A DNA stretch of 64,000 bases, from positions 247,001-311,000 of the forward strand of contig JAUIRK010001055.1 of NCBI GenBank assembly GCA_030549495.1, given 5' to 3'. Positions 50,760 to 63,277 of this stretch are shown here, in pieces; the stretch's first letter is position 1; each line of letters starts with the position of its first letter. This stretch comes from Nectonema munidae. Its lineage: Eukaryota; Nematomorpha; Nectonematoida; Nectonematidae. Below the pieces are notes generated by a model. That model was not told the origin of the DNA. It did not search any database and was given only the letters and a program-made list of their open reading frames with translations. The position numbers were made by a program, and so were the translations under genes.

Positions 50760-53629
50760 AATTGTTTTACGGTTTACTTTTCTATCTTTTTCAAATTTTT
50801 TCTTTTGTTCCAGGGCTATCTTATTAGGTTTTGTAGGTATCGAGATTATGTCAATTATTATGGCAAATTATGAAACTAAACTCCCAAAACAGCTAGAAAA
50901 AACTTTTTTTGAGGGGAAGATGTGGGAGTTGGACTTATAGGACAAAAATCTGCAATAAAAAATTAACAAATTAAAACAAGTAAGTTGTTTGAAAAATACA
51001 TAGTTTTTAACAAATTTTAAAAATCAAAATGTTAAAACTTCAAAAACAAAAGAATTATAAAGGTTTTCATAAAAATTTTTAATTTGTAGGAGAAAAAATT
51101 TGTTGTAGGAGCTGTGTTAAAAATTAAAAATGTATTATTTTCAAAAAAATTTACATTTTCTAAATTGAAAAAAAGTATAATTTAAAATAGTAAATAAGTT
51201 TTGAAAAAATATTTTCTTATTTTTGAAAATTAGACAAAAAATTTTGATGTCTAAGAATGTAAAAATGCGTATAAATGTTTTAAGAGTGATTAAATGTTTA
51301 TAACGTTTTAATGTCTTCATAATAAAATGGCAAAAAAAGTGATCATAAAAAATAAATAAAAGTTTATGGAAAGCAAAATTCCAATCAAAAAAACTTTTGA
51401 AATCTACATTTCTTGGAAAAACAGTGAGCTAGGAAGATGAGAGAGCTTAAAAGAATTGAATTGGTTACAGTGTAGTTGAATATTACTGCTAGATTTCTCA
51501 ATTTTCTGGATTGTCCCACATTTCCTGATTCCCATAGAATATAGAAAAATAATTTGATTTTAATTTCTGGCGCTCGTAATTTACGGTTAACTATAGCTGA
51601 AATTAAGGTAGCTTCTGATTTGCAGAAAAATCGAATACGTATGTCTTACTGCAATTTTTTATGATTTCCCAATGTACATAGATGACATATGACACCAGGT
51701 TAAAACATCTTTGAAAAGTGAGAGAGATAATGCAATTTTAAATAAGTGACTTAAAATATTAGCAAACTATCGTTCTATTCATCCCTATTCATCATTCAAT
51801 ATTACTACTTCATCGTTCCGAGAGACAAAATGTGTGATTATATTTTTTTAGAATATCAATAATTGGAATGAGTTTAAGACGTTTGTATCAAACTTGGACA
51901 TTTCTTACACAGATTTCACAATATTTTAGGTACGAAATGTATTGGATACCAAAAGTTTGTCAACCCTCAAACATATGTAGCGAAGTGAAGAGAATGTAAA
52001 TTATGTTTTTAATATTTGACATATGGTTAGTCTAAACAAATCTTAGTCATAACAAGACAGAAAAATTAAATTGTTAGGGTGTAAAGAATATAGATAGTTT
52101 AATTAAATAAATTAGAGGTAAACTGTGTCTTACCTATTTTTTTCTTTTTTGTTAAAGGCCGATATTCGCTTTTTGGTTGTCAAACTGATTTAGTGGATAA
52201 AATTTAACTCCTTCCCTATTCTCAATGTTAATTTTAGAAACAGATCTGTGTGAGATAGTAAATTTGTTTTAGCTTTTTATTTTTGTTTGAATTTAAGTTT
52301 ATATTTGTGAATGAACAAATCTTAAAAAATGTCAAAAATTGTATTTTAAAGTAATAAATTAAACAAATATGTTGTTGCTTTAATATTATTAGTTAATTTT
52401 CACCAAAATACGGTAAAATAAACAAGTAAATGATTAGATAAATAAATAAAACATTATTTTTCGTTTTTATGACAGATCCTGTAACCTAAATGAAAAAATC
52501 TCATAAAGCATTCCATGAATATTCCATTTATCTTGACATGTCGATACACTTTATCATGGTGCTGAAAATGTAAGAGGTTTAATCCTAAATACTGAAAAAT
52601 TTGATTAAAGAAAAAAATAGCACAGTCAAAAGAAAATGTTTGTCAGTGGCAATCCGACAAAGACACATTCCTACCTTACACAGATCAAGTTAGCAAAAAC
52701 CATCCCGCCTCCTCTTCAAAAATTATTTTTACTCACCTACCTATTTAAAATTAAAATTTGCCACCTTTCTTCCCATTAAAATTTAAATTTTTTTTACAAA
52801 ATATATTTTTCATAATGAATACAAGAAAAAAATGGCGAGAAACTTTGAGAATAAGGAATTTGCATGTATGCTTGTGCAATGTGCATATGTCGGATATTTT
52901 TATGAATCTTCGTATTATTGGAAATTTTTATATATAAAGGAGTTCGTCTGGGTTTCCTTTGGGAACATTCGTACTAAATGGATTAACCGCATGATCTATC
53001 TATAATAATTAAAGTAAAATATATTGTTCATTAAAACTTTACACTTTGCGCATATACTCTCCTATATATGTGTTTTTGATTCTGTTTCTTTGTTCACATT
53101 TATCATTTTTTCATGATCTATATACTTTTTATGGTTACTTACTTTCATCATCTATGAAAATGTTATATTTCTTATTTTTATTTCTCAGATCATTATTTAC
53201 GAATAACCTTTATTATGAATATACTTATTACAGGTAAAAAAGGCCTATCTTTTTATTTGGACTTTTCTGCTAACAGTTTACTTTTCAAAAACCAATAATA
53301 CGCATTTTATACTTTATTTATCAAAACAGTTATAGGAAAAAGTCCTGTCAAAAAAAATAAGTCAAAGCAGCATAAGTTGTTTTTTATGCTTACAAACTCA
53401 TCAACCCAATTATCAAAACAATAAATTTTTCATCGCATATTTAAACTTTTCTATATCGACCACCAAAAAGACTTAAGAAAAAAAGGACTATTAGAAATTT
53501 TTTTGAAAAATTTTGACTTTTTTGAAAGGGACTATCAAAAATTTTTGATTAATCTTTAAACATTTTAATATAAGTTATATAAACAACAAATATCATCAAC
53601 CATTATATTTTTATTTATTTTAGTTTTCG
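50760..53629. other. A+T-rich intergenic DNA, nothing recognised
   Basis: About 2.9 kb with only short unsupported open frames and poly-A/T tracts. No tandem or inverted structure stood out by eye. Confidence 0.5.
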
Positions 53630-53776
53630 ATATATCCCATAGTTGAGATAGCATCCCATCGAAGAATGTTCTTTTGTAGCTGAAGAGATGGTGATGATAG
53701 TCACGATCCTGAATCAAACCAACACTATTTGAATCGAGACTCCACGCTCCTACCACTAAGCCATCTGCCGAAAAAT
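53630..53776 (-). repeat. tRNA-derived SINE, family 2
   Basis: On the minus strand it opens GCAGATGGCTTAGTGGTAGG (perfect A box TGGCTTAGTGG), then a decayed B box TCTCGATTCAAAT, then GTGACTATCATCACCATCTC and CAGCTA ... GGGATGCTATCTCAAC. The tail aligns with the copy at 32811-32945. Confidence 0.7.
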
Positions 53777-54025
53777 ATTTTTGAGCTTATAAGAAAATGG
53801 GAGATTATTGTTAATCTAAGTGCATTAATGGTAGATGATGAAGGAGAAAATGAAAATAAACAGTTAACAGATAAAACTCTGTACACTTAACGAATTATTA
53901 GGGGCAGTCGCTTACTTTGCTTACTTGTCGCTTAGTTGTTTAGACGTGAGAAGATTAACATTTAACCCTAAACTAATATACAATTTTATTATTATAATTT
54001 CTATTTCACAAGTTTTCATAATAAA

Positions 54026-54047
54026 TTCTTCTTCTTCTTCTTCTTCA
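54026..54047. repeat. (TTC)n microsatellite
   Basis: Seven TTC units; otherwise A+T-rich DNA around it with no gene seen from 53777 to 54480. Confidence 0.8.
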
Positions 54048-54479
54048 GTCGCTTCTTACTCTCCAAATGGATGTGCGGCTATGACAACATTATTTATAAA
54101 AGATTGTTAAAGACTTTTTCCATCCACTCTTAGAAAGTTATTCCATTTCTGGAGTACTGCTGTCAGCTCAAAATTCAAGTAAAATTTTCCTCAGAAACAA
54201 TTCACATGAGAGTGAAATTCACAGAAAATTTACTCTTATTATTCAAAAAAGTACACGTTTTTTATAATAAATAGAATTATAATCATTTATTTTTTAATTT
54301 TAATCGGTATTTTCTCCAGATAGGTTATTAATTTTTAGTTTAAACTCTTAGTTATTTAGTTGAAAATTATAACGAGTTAAATCCCCTAGAATTATAAGGA
54401 ATGTTTTATTTAAAAAATCTTTTTATATGGAAGCGAGTAGTAATAATATTAGCAATGATCACTGAAAAATATATTTCCT

Positions 54480-57400
54480 CTTTTTATAACCAAGTTTGTG
54501 GACTCCAATACTTCCAATTTTGAGGCGGGAACAAGGATGAGCTATTGTCCCACTAGAAAGTCCCATAAGGCAAGCGTCTCAAATAGCAGCAAATCTCTAG
54601 ATCTGCCTTCTCATGGCGGAGTTGTTTCAAACCAAACGATTTAGGGGTGAAAAGCGAATAATAGGCGCTTTACACTATACCTTCGGCTAGAGCAAGCTCA
54701 ATAGTTCTGACAAGCAGTTGCTCTAAGAGAAAATATCTCTGATTTCAAATGATCATTGCGTTGTGATTTATTCTCATGGATATGCAAGGGCTAAAATTTC
54801 ATATCTTGAAAACAAAAAGGTTGGCGCCAGGAAGGGCATCCGGCCGTAAATCAATGCTCTACTTATGCAAAGATCCGAATAAAGAAAAGGCGGGGTAGAG
54901 CTTCATCCATCCTCCAACTCCGTGAGCTCCTCCAACTGCCTACGACAAAAAGAATGTTGGAAAAATTTACAATCTAAAGGAGAAGGATTGGAGATTTGCT
55001 ACGTGGAATATATGCTCAATGAACGAGTAGGGTGGATTGAGTTGATAGAAGAAACGAAAAAAGAAGCATTGAAGGGATGTGCCTTCAGGAAACTAAGTGG
55101 GGAGGCAACACTGTTAAAGAAATAGGAGAAAGGTACACTCATTTTTACAGTGGAGAATTAAATAAAAAGAATGGAGTAGGAATCAAACATTCCCAAAAAT
55201 GGAGAAGAAGGGTAATGGAAGTGAAAAGAGCTGGCGATGGATTGATAGGATTCAGGCTTGCAGGAGATGTTGAAATGATAAAAAAGAAGAAGAGAAAGAA
55301 ATCTTTACGTCCAAGAAGAAGTGGAAGAAAAGGAAAGATTGATAATAAGAGGTGAATCTAACATTTTGGAGAAAATTGTGATGGGTACAACAAAACAGGC
55401 GGAGGTCATGGATATGGAAAAAGAAATGAAGATGGAGAAAGGATTTCACAGATGGAAGGAAGAAATAAACTGTTGGTTTGCAACACAAAATATAGAAAAA
55501 AACCGATCATCTCATTACTTATAAAAGTGGAGGTAAGAGTAGACAAATAGACTTCCTTTTGATAAGGCAAAAAGATGCAAAAAAATTAAAAGATTGCAAA
55601 TATATTCTTGGAAGTGAGACAGTCAGTCAACATAGGTTGTAGTTGTCATGGATATGTACAAGAATAGAAAATAAAAAGAAAACATTTAAATGCTGAAAAA
55701 CTTAAAATTTGGAAATTAAAGGAAGGTGGAACAAGACTAGAATTTAAGAAGGCATTAAAATGGCAAAAGACAAGGAAGACTTTAATAATAGTGAGTGAAT
55801 AAGTCATAGGGAGTAGAAAGCCTAGAAAATTGAAACAGAATAAACATGGCGGTGGAACGAAAGTGTGAGAAAAGAGAGGAAAAGTATATTTAAAAAATGG
55901 CAAAAAAACAAATTTGAAAGTAAATGAAAAAATATATAAAATAAAAAAGGAGCATTGCACATGCTAAAAAGCAAAGGAACAACAACTTCATGAAGATGTA
56001 TGAATAAAAGGATCCTTAAGGAGAGAAAATTATCTATGTCATGGAAAAAATTAAGAACAGGTGGGTAGAATACTATGAAAAACTTTTAAAATAAAAAAAA
56101 GCAAGAAGCGCTCAAAATTGAAGGACTAGAAAAAAATAATAAATAAGGAAGAAGGAATGGAACAAATTAAGAAAATGAGGAATTATAAAGCAACTGGACT
56201 TAGAGAGTTTCGAATTGATATGCTGAAAGCTAGAGGCCATAAATCTTGCAAATGGATGATAGATCTACTAAGAAAGGTGTGGATTGAGGAAAAAATACTT
56301 GGAGATTGGAGGAAAAGCGCACTAATACCCATTTGGAAAAAGGAAATATTTTGGAATGTGGTAGTCATTATGGTGTCAAGTTAATGGAATATGGACTGAA
56401 ATTACTGGAAAGAATCTTGGACAAGAGAATTGAATGAGTGGTAAAAATAAACCCAAAACAGTTTGGATTTATGCTTGGAAAGAATATGATAGATGCGATA
56501 CAAAACATTTAATAGAAAAAGTATTGAAGGAAATCATCAGTTTTCTGTGAATTTGAAAATTTAGAAAAAGCCTACAATACTCTACCCAAAGAAGTAATGT
56601 ATTGTTGCTTCGCAAAAAAAAAGGATTATCTGAAAAATTTGTTAGATTGGTTAAAGAAATCTACAAAGATTCTAAAATTGCTATTAAAACGGCAAAAGGG
56701 ATTTAAAAAGAATTTGAAATAAGAACAGGACTACATCAGGGATCGTCATTGAGCCCATATTGTTTGCGTTAGTTATTGATGAGTTATCCAAACATTAAAA
56801 AAAGAAGAACTTTAGGAAATCCTTTTTGCAGATGACTTACTTGCATTGGCAGATAACAAGGGACAACTTAAAGATAAATATTTAGATTCTCTAATGATAA
56901 ATTGGCATGAAATTTGAAATGAAAATAATTGCCAAAAAGACGGAAATTATGGTTGGTAAGGAAAAAGAAGAACTTCAGGATATCATTGAAGATTATCATG
57001 GAGAAAAACTTAAACAGGTAAAAAGGTTTAAATATTTGAGCTCACAAATAGTCAATAGAGGAAGTTGTGAAGAAGATATATACGCCAGAGTAAATGCTAG
57101 CTGGTTAAAGTGGAAAGTGATGAAAACGGTTATCAGTGACAGAAGAATGCCAATGAAGCTCTAATACATATTGACATATGTATGGGAATGGTGGGATGCT
57201 TAGAAATATGATGGGAAGTGACACTGATGGATAGAATAAGAAATGAAGAAGTGAGAAGAAAAACGGAAGTTACGATAAGTGTGGTTGCAGTGGTAGATCG
57301 TAGCAAACTCAGGTGGTACGGTCATGTTTTAAGAAAGAAAAAAGATTATGTTGTATGTCAAGCGCTGGACAAGAAAGTGCTTGGAACGAGAAGTAGGTAA

Positions 57401-57545
57401 GACAAGTAAAAAAATTGAAAGACCGTCTGAAGGAACAACTCAATTATCTTGGACAGAGCAAAGGTAACTCAAAGAACCGAGAGAAGTGGAGACAACGGAT
57501 CGCAGCCCCGACCCTAACTTGGGGACAAGGTGTAGTAAAAGAAAA
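54480..57545 (+). mobile_element. RTE-clade LINE, decayed, nearly full length
   Basis: A G+C-richer 5' section (54480-54900, including GGCGCCAGGAAGGGCATCCG) precedes an APE-type endonuclease (ATWNICSMNE, QETKWGG, YSGELNKKNGVGI; about 54990-55190). A reverse transcriptase follows (MRNYKATG, DWRKSALIPIWKK, FADDLLALADN near 56827-56859), then the C-terminal part (FKYLSSQIVNRGSCEEDI, SDRRMPMKL, RWYGHVLRKKKDYV) and a 3' end KWRQRIAAP. Many stops and frame changes. The motif set is that of RTE elements such as those annotated as craniofacial development protein 2-like. Confidence 0.8.
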
Positions 57546-57749
57546 AGATTCACAAGTCTTTTTTTATTGAAGTTCTCTGTCAAATAGCCCTTCATTTTTT
57601 TCTAATGAATTCACTTTTAATAAGTATTCAAAAGAGTCTTCTAACTGTTTAGGTATTTTAATAAAGAGCTGTTCATCTAAACAATTATCAATACAAAATA
57701 AAAATCTACGTCCAGCTTCAATAACAGTTGGAATATATTTTCCACACAT

Positions 57750-60200
57750 TGTGGCTCTTCTGTGGAGACATCTTGAGATGACCCTTCACCTTTTCTTTTT
57801 CTTAAACAATTGGGATTAGAGATAGTACAAAAATTATTTTTTTTCTAATATGAAAAATTTGTATATTGGAGAATTCTTACCGAGAACAGAATATATGAGA
57901 AGCGATGCGGACGTGAAAATGATTTAATTTATTGAAATATTTTTCATCAAATTTTTTCTTTCATTTCAAAGAAAATATCTCATTACTGAATATTGCTTTG
58001 ACATTGTCTTAACAGATTCGCTGTTAGCTTCTACAACCCACCAATTGGAAGGGTCTCCTGTCAAGCTAGTTAATGCCTTTGTCTTGAAAATTTATTTCCC
58101 AAGGGTATTCTAATATATATATGATGTTTTTATTTGTGTACCTATATGTATGTTCTCGATTTTATATCCTGTGTATTTTTGTAAACCACGAGGTCATTGA
58201 CCTTTTAGTAACTATTAATTTTTTTCAGAAATAAGTTACAACTGATAACTGTTCAATTTCTCTCAAAAAGATCAAGATTTGTACATAAAACATGCTCCAG
58301 CGCTTCACACGTATCGAAAAAACATATGAATTCTTGGTTTCTACATCTTTAGATCCTTTTTAAGTACCTTAATTATTATTGGATCGACACAAAATTATTA
58401 CCAAATCATCTATAATAGTTATATAGAAAAAGTCAAGAAAGAACGTGATGATGGGGCAAGTAATTAAAGAAAACTCCATATTTTATTTTTATGGGGCGGA
58501 ATCCCCCTTTTCATGTCTTAAATAGGGTTAATTTACCGTCCCTGTGAAGAGTAAAGACTGTATTGCTTTAAAAATCTTGTTCTATCCATTTAGATAATTT
58601 TTAACAGATGCTCTCTCTCTTTTGTTTGGAAGTTTTTGCTAATAAAACTATTCCTTTTTCAAATTTTTCATTTTTGACCAAAGTCGAAACCCGGATTCCA
58701 CCGAGTAGTTTTTCAGGTTTTGGAAAAGGCGCGCTTTGGTTGGTATGCTAGCTATGACACAAACATGAGAAATTTCTTGCATTCAAATATCGTTTGCATC
58801 CTTTGATGACGTTTTTATATTGTTGTAATCGAAGATTAGGGTGAAAGGTCATACAATTGTTGGAAAGAGGCATATTTGTTAAATTTTTTAGTTTAGCAAC
58901 AAATTCGCTAAAAATAGCTCGATTTTTTATGAAAAATTCTAAAATATAAGTATAAGATTTTTGTAACAAAGAATATTAATAACTCAAACAGAATTGTGCA
59001 TATACTGTAATATGAAATCGGCTGTTAAACAATGGATAGGTGCTGATTACCATTTTAGAGTTTGTTCATTGCATTTATAGCATACTTTTTACATAAAAAG
59101 AACAGAATTGTATTTAAAGGGGTAATCTTGAAAGAAACAGTTTCTAAGTATCTAGTATCTCAATAAAATATAAGGATTCAGAATGGATATAAATTTTTTG
59201 ACTTGATACACAAAAACTTATATTTAAAAACTCCCAAAAAGGGTCCCTATTTAATTTCTTCGCTATAAAAACAATTTTTATATATTGGCTAAAACTTTTA
59301 ATCTTTTCTTCAAAATATTTTTCATTTTCTCACAAATACAAAACAATATTTATATAATTAGGCCAAAGCGACCGGTATTTTGATTCCGTTTATTTGATTT
59401 CTGGAATTTTGAATACCGCTAAGTTGTTTTGCAGTATTGCTTCTTCCTCCATTGATTTGTCTATGTTTTCCAGGGCTTTAATCAATAATTTGACGAGGAT
59501 GGCAAATTTACGGATTGGATTGAAAAAAGGAGAAATAAACCAAAATACCAATTATTTACAAAACAAAGTGTTTCTTTATCTTATTTGGGAACAGGGATTG
59601 CTATGTGAATCGCTTCAAAATATACCGGTTGTGATCAGCACGTATGATGAAATATTACATGCCCATTTTTTCTCAAAAACTTATTCTTTGTTTTCCAAAT
59701 TCGGACATATGTATCAAAAAAAGTAGAAATTAAAAAATTCCTATTTTAAGAGATTCGACTAAAATTCTTGTATAAAAACTTTTTACCAAAAATTATTGAA
59801 CTATTTTTCAGATATCTTCACTAAAAACAATTTTCATGAAAATAAACATTTTAATGAAAATATTTACTGAACCCTTTTTTTCTTTTAAAAGAGTGATAGA
59901 TAAATGATCATTTTTTGCTCAACAAGCCTTCAAAAAACAACTTTAATTATTTCTGAAAGGGTGACTGGAATTTATTCAAACAAACAAGGAATATACGTGT
60001 AGAAAAAAAGAATATTTACTAAGAGATTCTTATTACCAATATTTCGGTCTCACAGAACTTTAGCATTCGTAATCATTAAAAAGTATCTCAATACAATAAA
60101 TTAAAATTTAGACAAGCCTTCAAAGAAAAGAAAATGTTGAATTTTTCAACTTTAATGTCAAAAGAACAGAAAGCTATTTTTATTGATTAATTATTATTTT
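57750..60200. other. Intergenic DNA with unassigned short frames
   Basis: Holds a 61-residue minus frame at 57564-57749, a 73-residue minus frame at 58748-58969 and a 110-residue plus frame at 59394-59726, none with recognisable homology. Part may belong to the decayed Tigger element to the right. Confidence 0.3.
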
Positions 60201-60239
60201 TATACAAAACATTATTATCAACATTAATTAATTCAAAGT

Positions 60240-61355
60240 AGGTTTTGGGGAAAGTTTCAAAGTCCAAGACGTTTTAAAAACAAGAAAAATAATTTGTTTG
60301 CTCAGTATAAACACAATAAAGAATCCTGGATGATTAAAGATACTTTATGTGATTGGCCTTTATCTTTAGACAATAAAATGCAGAAAGAAAAAAGAAAAAT
60401 TGTTTGATTTTTGACCAGTGTCCTGCGCATCCAAAAAGTGTTAAAACTTCAAATATTAAAATTTTTTTTACCTCTCACCACAACTTCTATATTAGGGGTC
60501 ATTCACAATTGATGTCAATCAAAGACTGGGGAAATGTGGATAAGTTGACAAATGAAGAATTTGTAAACTTATTACATAGTAAAAAGTTGCCGATTAGGGG
60601 TTGGGGCTAAAATTATGAAAAAAAAGGTTTACGTCAATTGTGAATGATCTATTATAACCAATGGATGCTGGTATAATACGCAGTGTCAAAGCTCACTATA
60701 GAAAAAATTTGATGAAAGAAATTATGGATGGTTTAGATAGCGGTCAAGATTTAAATATGGAAAAGGCTGCAAAGTCTGTTCCAATACTTAATTCACTTTA
60801 CTTGCTTTCAAATCATGGAACAGCGTATCAATTGAAACGATCAAGAATTATTGCAATAAATGCCTAGGTTTAAATAATAAAAATATAACATTAAACGAAC
60901 AGCAAGAAGATACAACACAGAGGAAATACTTCATTGAACTGCTGACTTCATTGATTGTGATGATGGACTGGAATGTTTTTGGAACAACGGGAAAAATTTC
61001 GAATAGTGTAGCTTCTAATGAAGGAAGTGAAAAAGAAGATCAACAAGAATTCAAAGTTAGAAGCCTTACAAATGATGGATAGATTGGAAAAAGCGTTTGA
61101 ATGACAACGATTGATTTGAAAAAAAGCACACAAGCCTCTTCAAATCATGTCATTGAGAGCAAAAAATGCGTCAATCTTCAATTTATAATTACTTTTCTTA
61201 AAAACTCGATTTTTTCAACGAAATTCCTTTTTTATTCTAATTATTATTTGTATTTAATTAGTTAGAAGATAAATCATTTTAATAAATAATAGTTTTCCGA
61301 TATAAGCACCAGATTGGATAGTCCTGACAAGTGCGCTTATATCAAATGTTGACTG
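60240..61355 (+). mobile_element. Tigger/pogo transposon relic (DDE_1)
   Basis: Pieces read KSKTFKNKKNN-like, AQYKHNKESWM, DNKMQKEKRK, FDQCPAHPKSVKTSNIKIFF, then after an insertion PMDAGIIRSVKAHYRKNLMK and KAAKSVPILNSLYLLS. These are the second half of a Tigger/jerky-type DDE_1 transposase (DxCPAHP, LQPMDAGIIRSFKxxYR). The right end, as reverse complement CAGTCAACATTTGATATAAG, finishes at 61355. The N-terminal DNA-binding half and left end were not found. Confidence 0.75.
60495..60651. mobile_element. MITE of 157 bp inside the Tigger relic
   Basis: Inverted ends around TCATTCACAATTGA(T/C)GT, flanked by TTA on both sides (60492-60494, 60652-60654). The 3-bp TTA duplication fits PIF/Harbinger; ATTA is also possible. 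It splits the transposase just before the PMDAGIIRS motif, so it is younger than the Tigger copy. Confidence 0.75.
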
Positions 61356-61599
61356 CATTTAATTAAATATATATAGAGACTATAAAAAGAAATAAGAGAA
61401 ATTTAGAGCACTTAAAGCAAAATTTTTATTATTCACAAATTTTATCAAAGAAAATCTTTTTGGAAGTAAACTTTCCACAAGCAAACTTTTTAGATTTTAT
61501 GCAAATTTTGTGTTGTTTTTTTTTTTACATTTTTGTTTTGACCTAGTCTTCTTTTCATTTGATATTATTTTAGAGTCAGCCTCTTTGGTCAGCCTTTAT

Positions 61600-61668
61600 T
61601 GTCAAGAGGTGAGAGCATAAAAATTTGGAGCGGTCGAAAGTTTTGGGCCCCCTCTGGCTACGCCTATG
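61600..61668. mobile_element. hAT terminal fragment
   Basis: Reverse complement begins CATAGGCGTAGCCAGAGGGG, the same terminus type as the 606-bp element at 18029-18634. Partner end not found. Confidence 0.45.
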
Positions 61669-63130
61669 ATTAGAGCATGTGAAAAACAGTATTAATGCAA
61701 ACACAAAGAAACAAAGTTTTTATAGATGAAAGACTTCTTTGAATATAGATTTTCAGTTCAAAAATATCAAATATACTAAAACTCCAGAAGGACTGATTGA
61801 CCCCTAATAAAATCATAGGTAATCATACAAGGTTTACCAATTTTTTTCCAGAGTTTCACATTTGTTCATAGTGATGATGGAAGAAAGACACACTGAATGT
61901 AAATAATAAGAAATTTATTGAGCGAACAGACTAAATGAAGACACTAGAAGTTTGTGCCATTAGTTTCTCTCTATGAGCAGCAAAATCGGAATGCGGTAGG
62001 TTTTGACATCAAGACATAAGAGAAGCAAAGCTATAGACTCCAGCACTCATCTAAAATTGATGGGAAGATAATTTGAAAAGTCTATAAAATTCAAATGAGA
62101 TTCTTTATATCACACACCTAGCGTTTCACATTCTTTTTAATTTTTCCAAAAAAAGCTCTTTTAAATTAAGAGCCATTGAAGGTTATCGTAGAAAAGAAAT
62201 ATTTATCAAAATTAACAGCTTCCTAATTAATTAACTTACTGAAAAACTAATTATTATCAAACTTCTACAATATAAAAATATGGAATAACTTCTTAGATTT
62301 ATTTATAATACATAACATTGTGAAATAATGGGAAAAATATGCGAAATTGGAACTGTGGCGCTAACAAGTGAGTGTCAATTCGGTTGCTATCTAATTTAAA
62401 GTCATATAAAATGCCAATTAATCAGTTTAGCAATTTCTAATTTGTATATATAATTAAAAGTTAGTGAATTAATTGCTATAGCTAGGTAATTAATCGGATA
62501 GATAACGTTTCTAAACCCGCTAAAAAGGTAACTTATAGCCTTTGTATAGTATTTTTTACATCACTAAATTGTGAAGTGGCTATTTTAAAGAAAAGCTGTC
62601 CTAATTTTGCGCTTTTCAAAACAATGGTCCGTGTAACAAATTAAGCTGAAAAAAGGAACTCATTTCTACTGAGACTTGTTGAGATAACACATTTAATGCT
62701 CTTAATCGGAAATTATAACCCTAACCCGGAAACTAGGTAAATTTTACACGATTTTCTTTTGAATACTGATTCGTTTATAAAGAACTTGTGAAGTAGGGGA
62801 ATTTAAAAGTTCAAAGCCGCTGTATTCGTAGGGCAAGTATAGATGGGGGTATTTGCAAACAGATTTGAAGATAAAAGAAAAGTATAGAAGAAGCAAGTAT
62901 GCAAAGCTTTTCTCTATCTTGTAAATCTTCTTAAAAAACGAGCATTTTCAATAGCCGGAGTGATAAAAATCAGCACAAAATGCTACAAGAGAGCGTTTTT
63001 TAAACAAAATGTCGAAGCAGCAGCACAAAAAGAAGAAGTGCACTTAGGAAGAGCTATCAGATTGTGCATGATAAAGACAATAAACTTACTCTTCTGCAGT
63101 GGGAGGGCGAGGGGGCAGGTAGCAATTATG
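61669..63130. other. A+T-rich intergenic DNA, nothing recognised
   Basis: No coding or repeat structure recognised. A slight rise in G+C appears near 63000-63130, ahead of the YY1-like motif. Confidence 0.45.
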
Positions 63131-63136
63131 TATCTG

Positions 63137-63147
63137 AAGATGGCGGC
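63137..63147 (+). promoter_or_regulatory. YY1-like motif AAGATGGCGGC overlapping an ATG
   Basis: The exact YY1/Pho core, which in animals often marks promoters with the start codon inside it. The ATG at 63140 opens MAAQDSYRHLNDNKENIYSF and stays open to 63358. It may be the first exon of a gene running off the right edge; no splice partner is evident within 850 bp. Confidence 0.3.
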
Positions 63148-63246
63148 ACAAGATTCATATCGCCATCTTAATGACAATAAAGAGAACATATATTCTTTCT
63201 TTCACCTGCGTGTTTACTTATTTTCCTGGCAATTTCAAACGTTTAT

Positions 63247-63277
63247 GCACACACACACACTCACTCACACCCACATA
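63247..63277. repeat. (CA)n-type microsatellite
   Basis: Interrupted CA repeat (CACACACACACACTCACTCA...) inside the open frame that follows the YY1-like motif, which argues against coding beyond this point. Confidence 0.8.

Noticed and set aside
57564-57749. 61-residue minus frame just after the RTE LINE
   Set aside because: Reads like protein (IEAGRRFLFCIDNCLDEQLF) but I recognise no family, find no second exon, and it abuts a repeat. Left uncalled.
58748-58969. 73-residue minus frame and 110-residue plus frame at 59394-59726
   Set aside because: No motif or neighbouring exon; plausible random frames or unrecognised parts of the adjacent Tigger relic.
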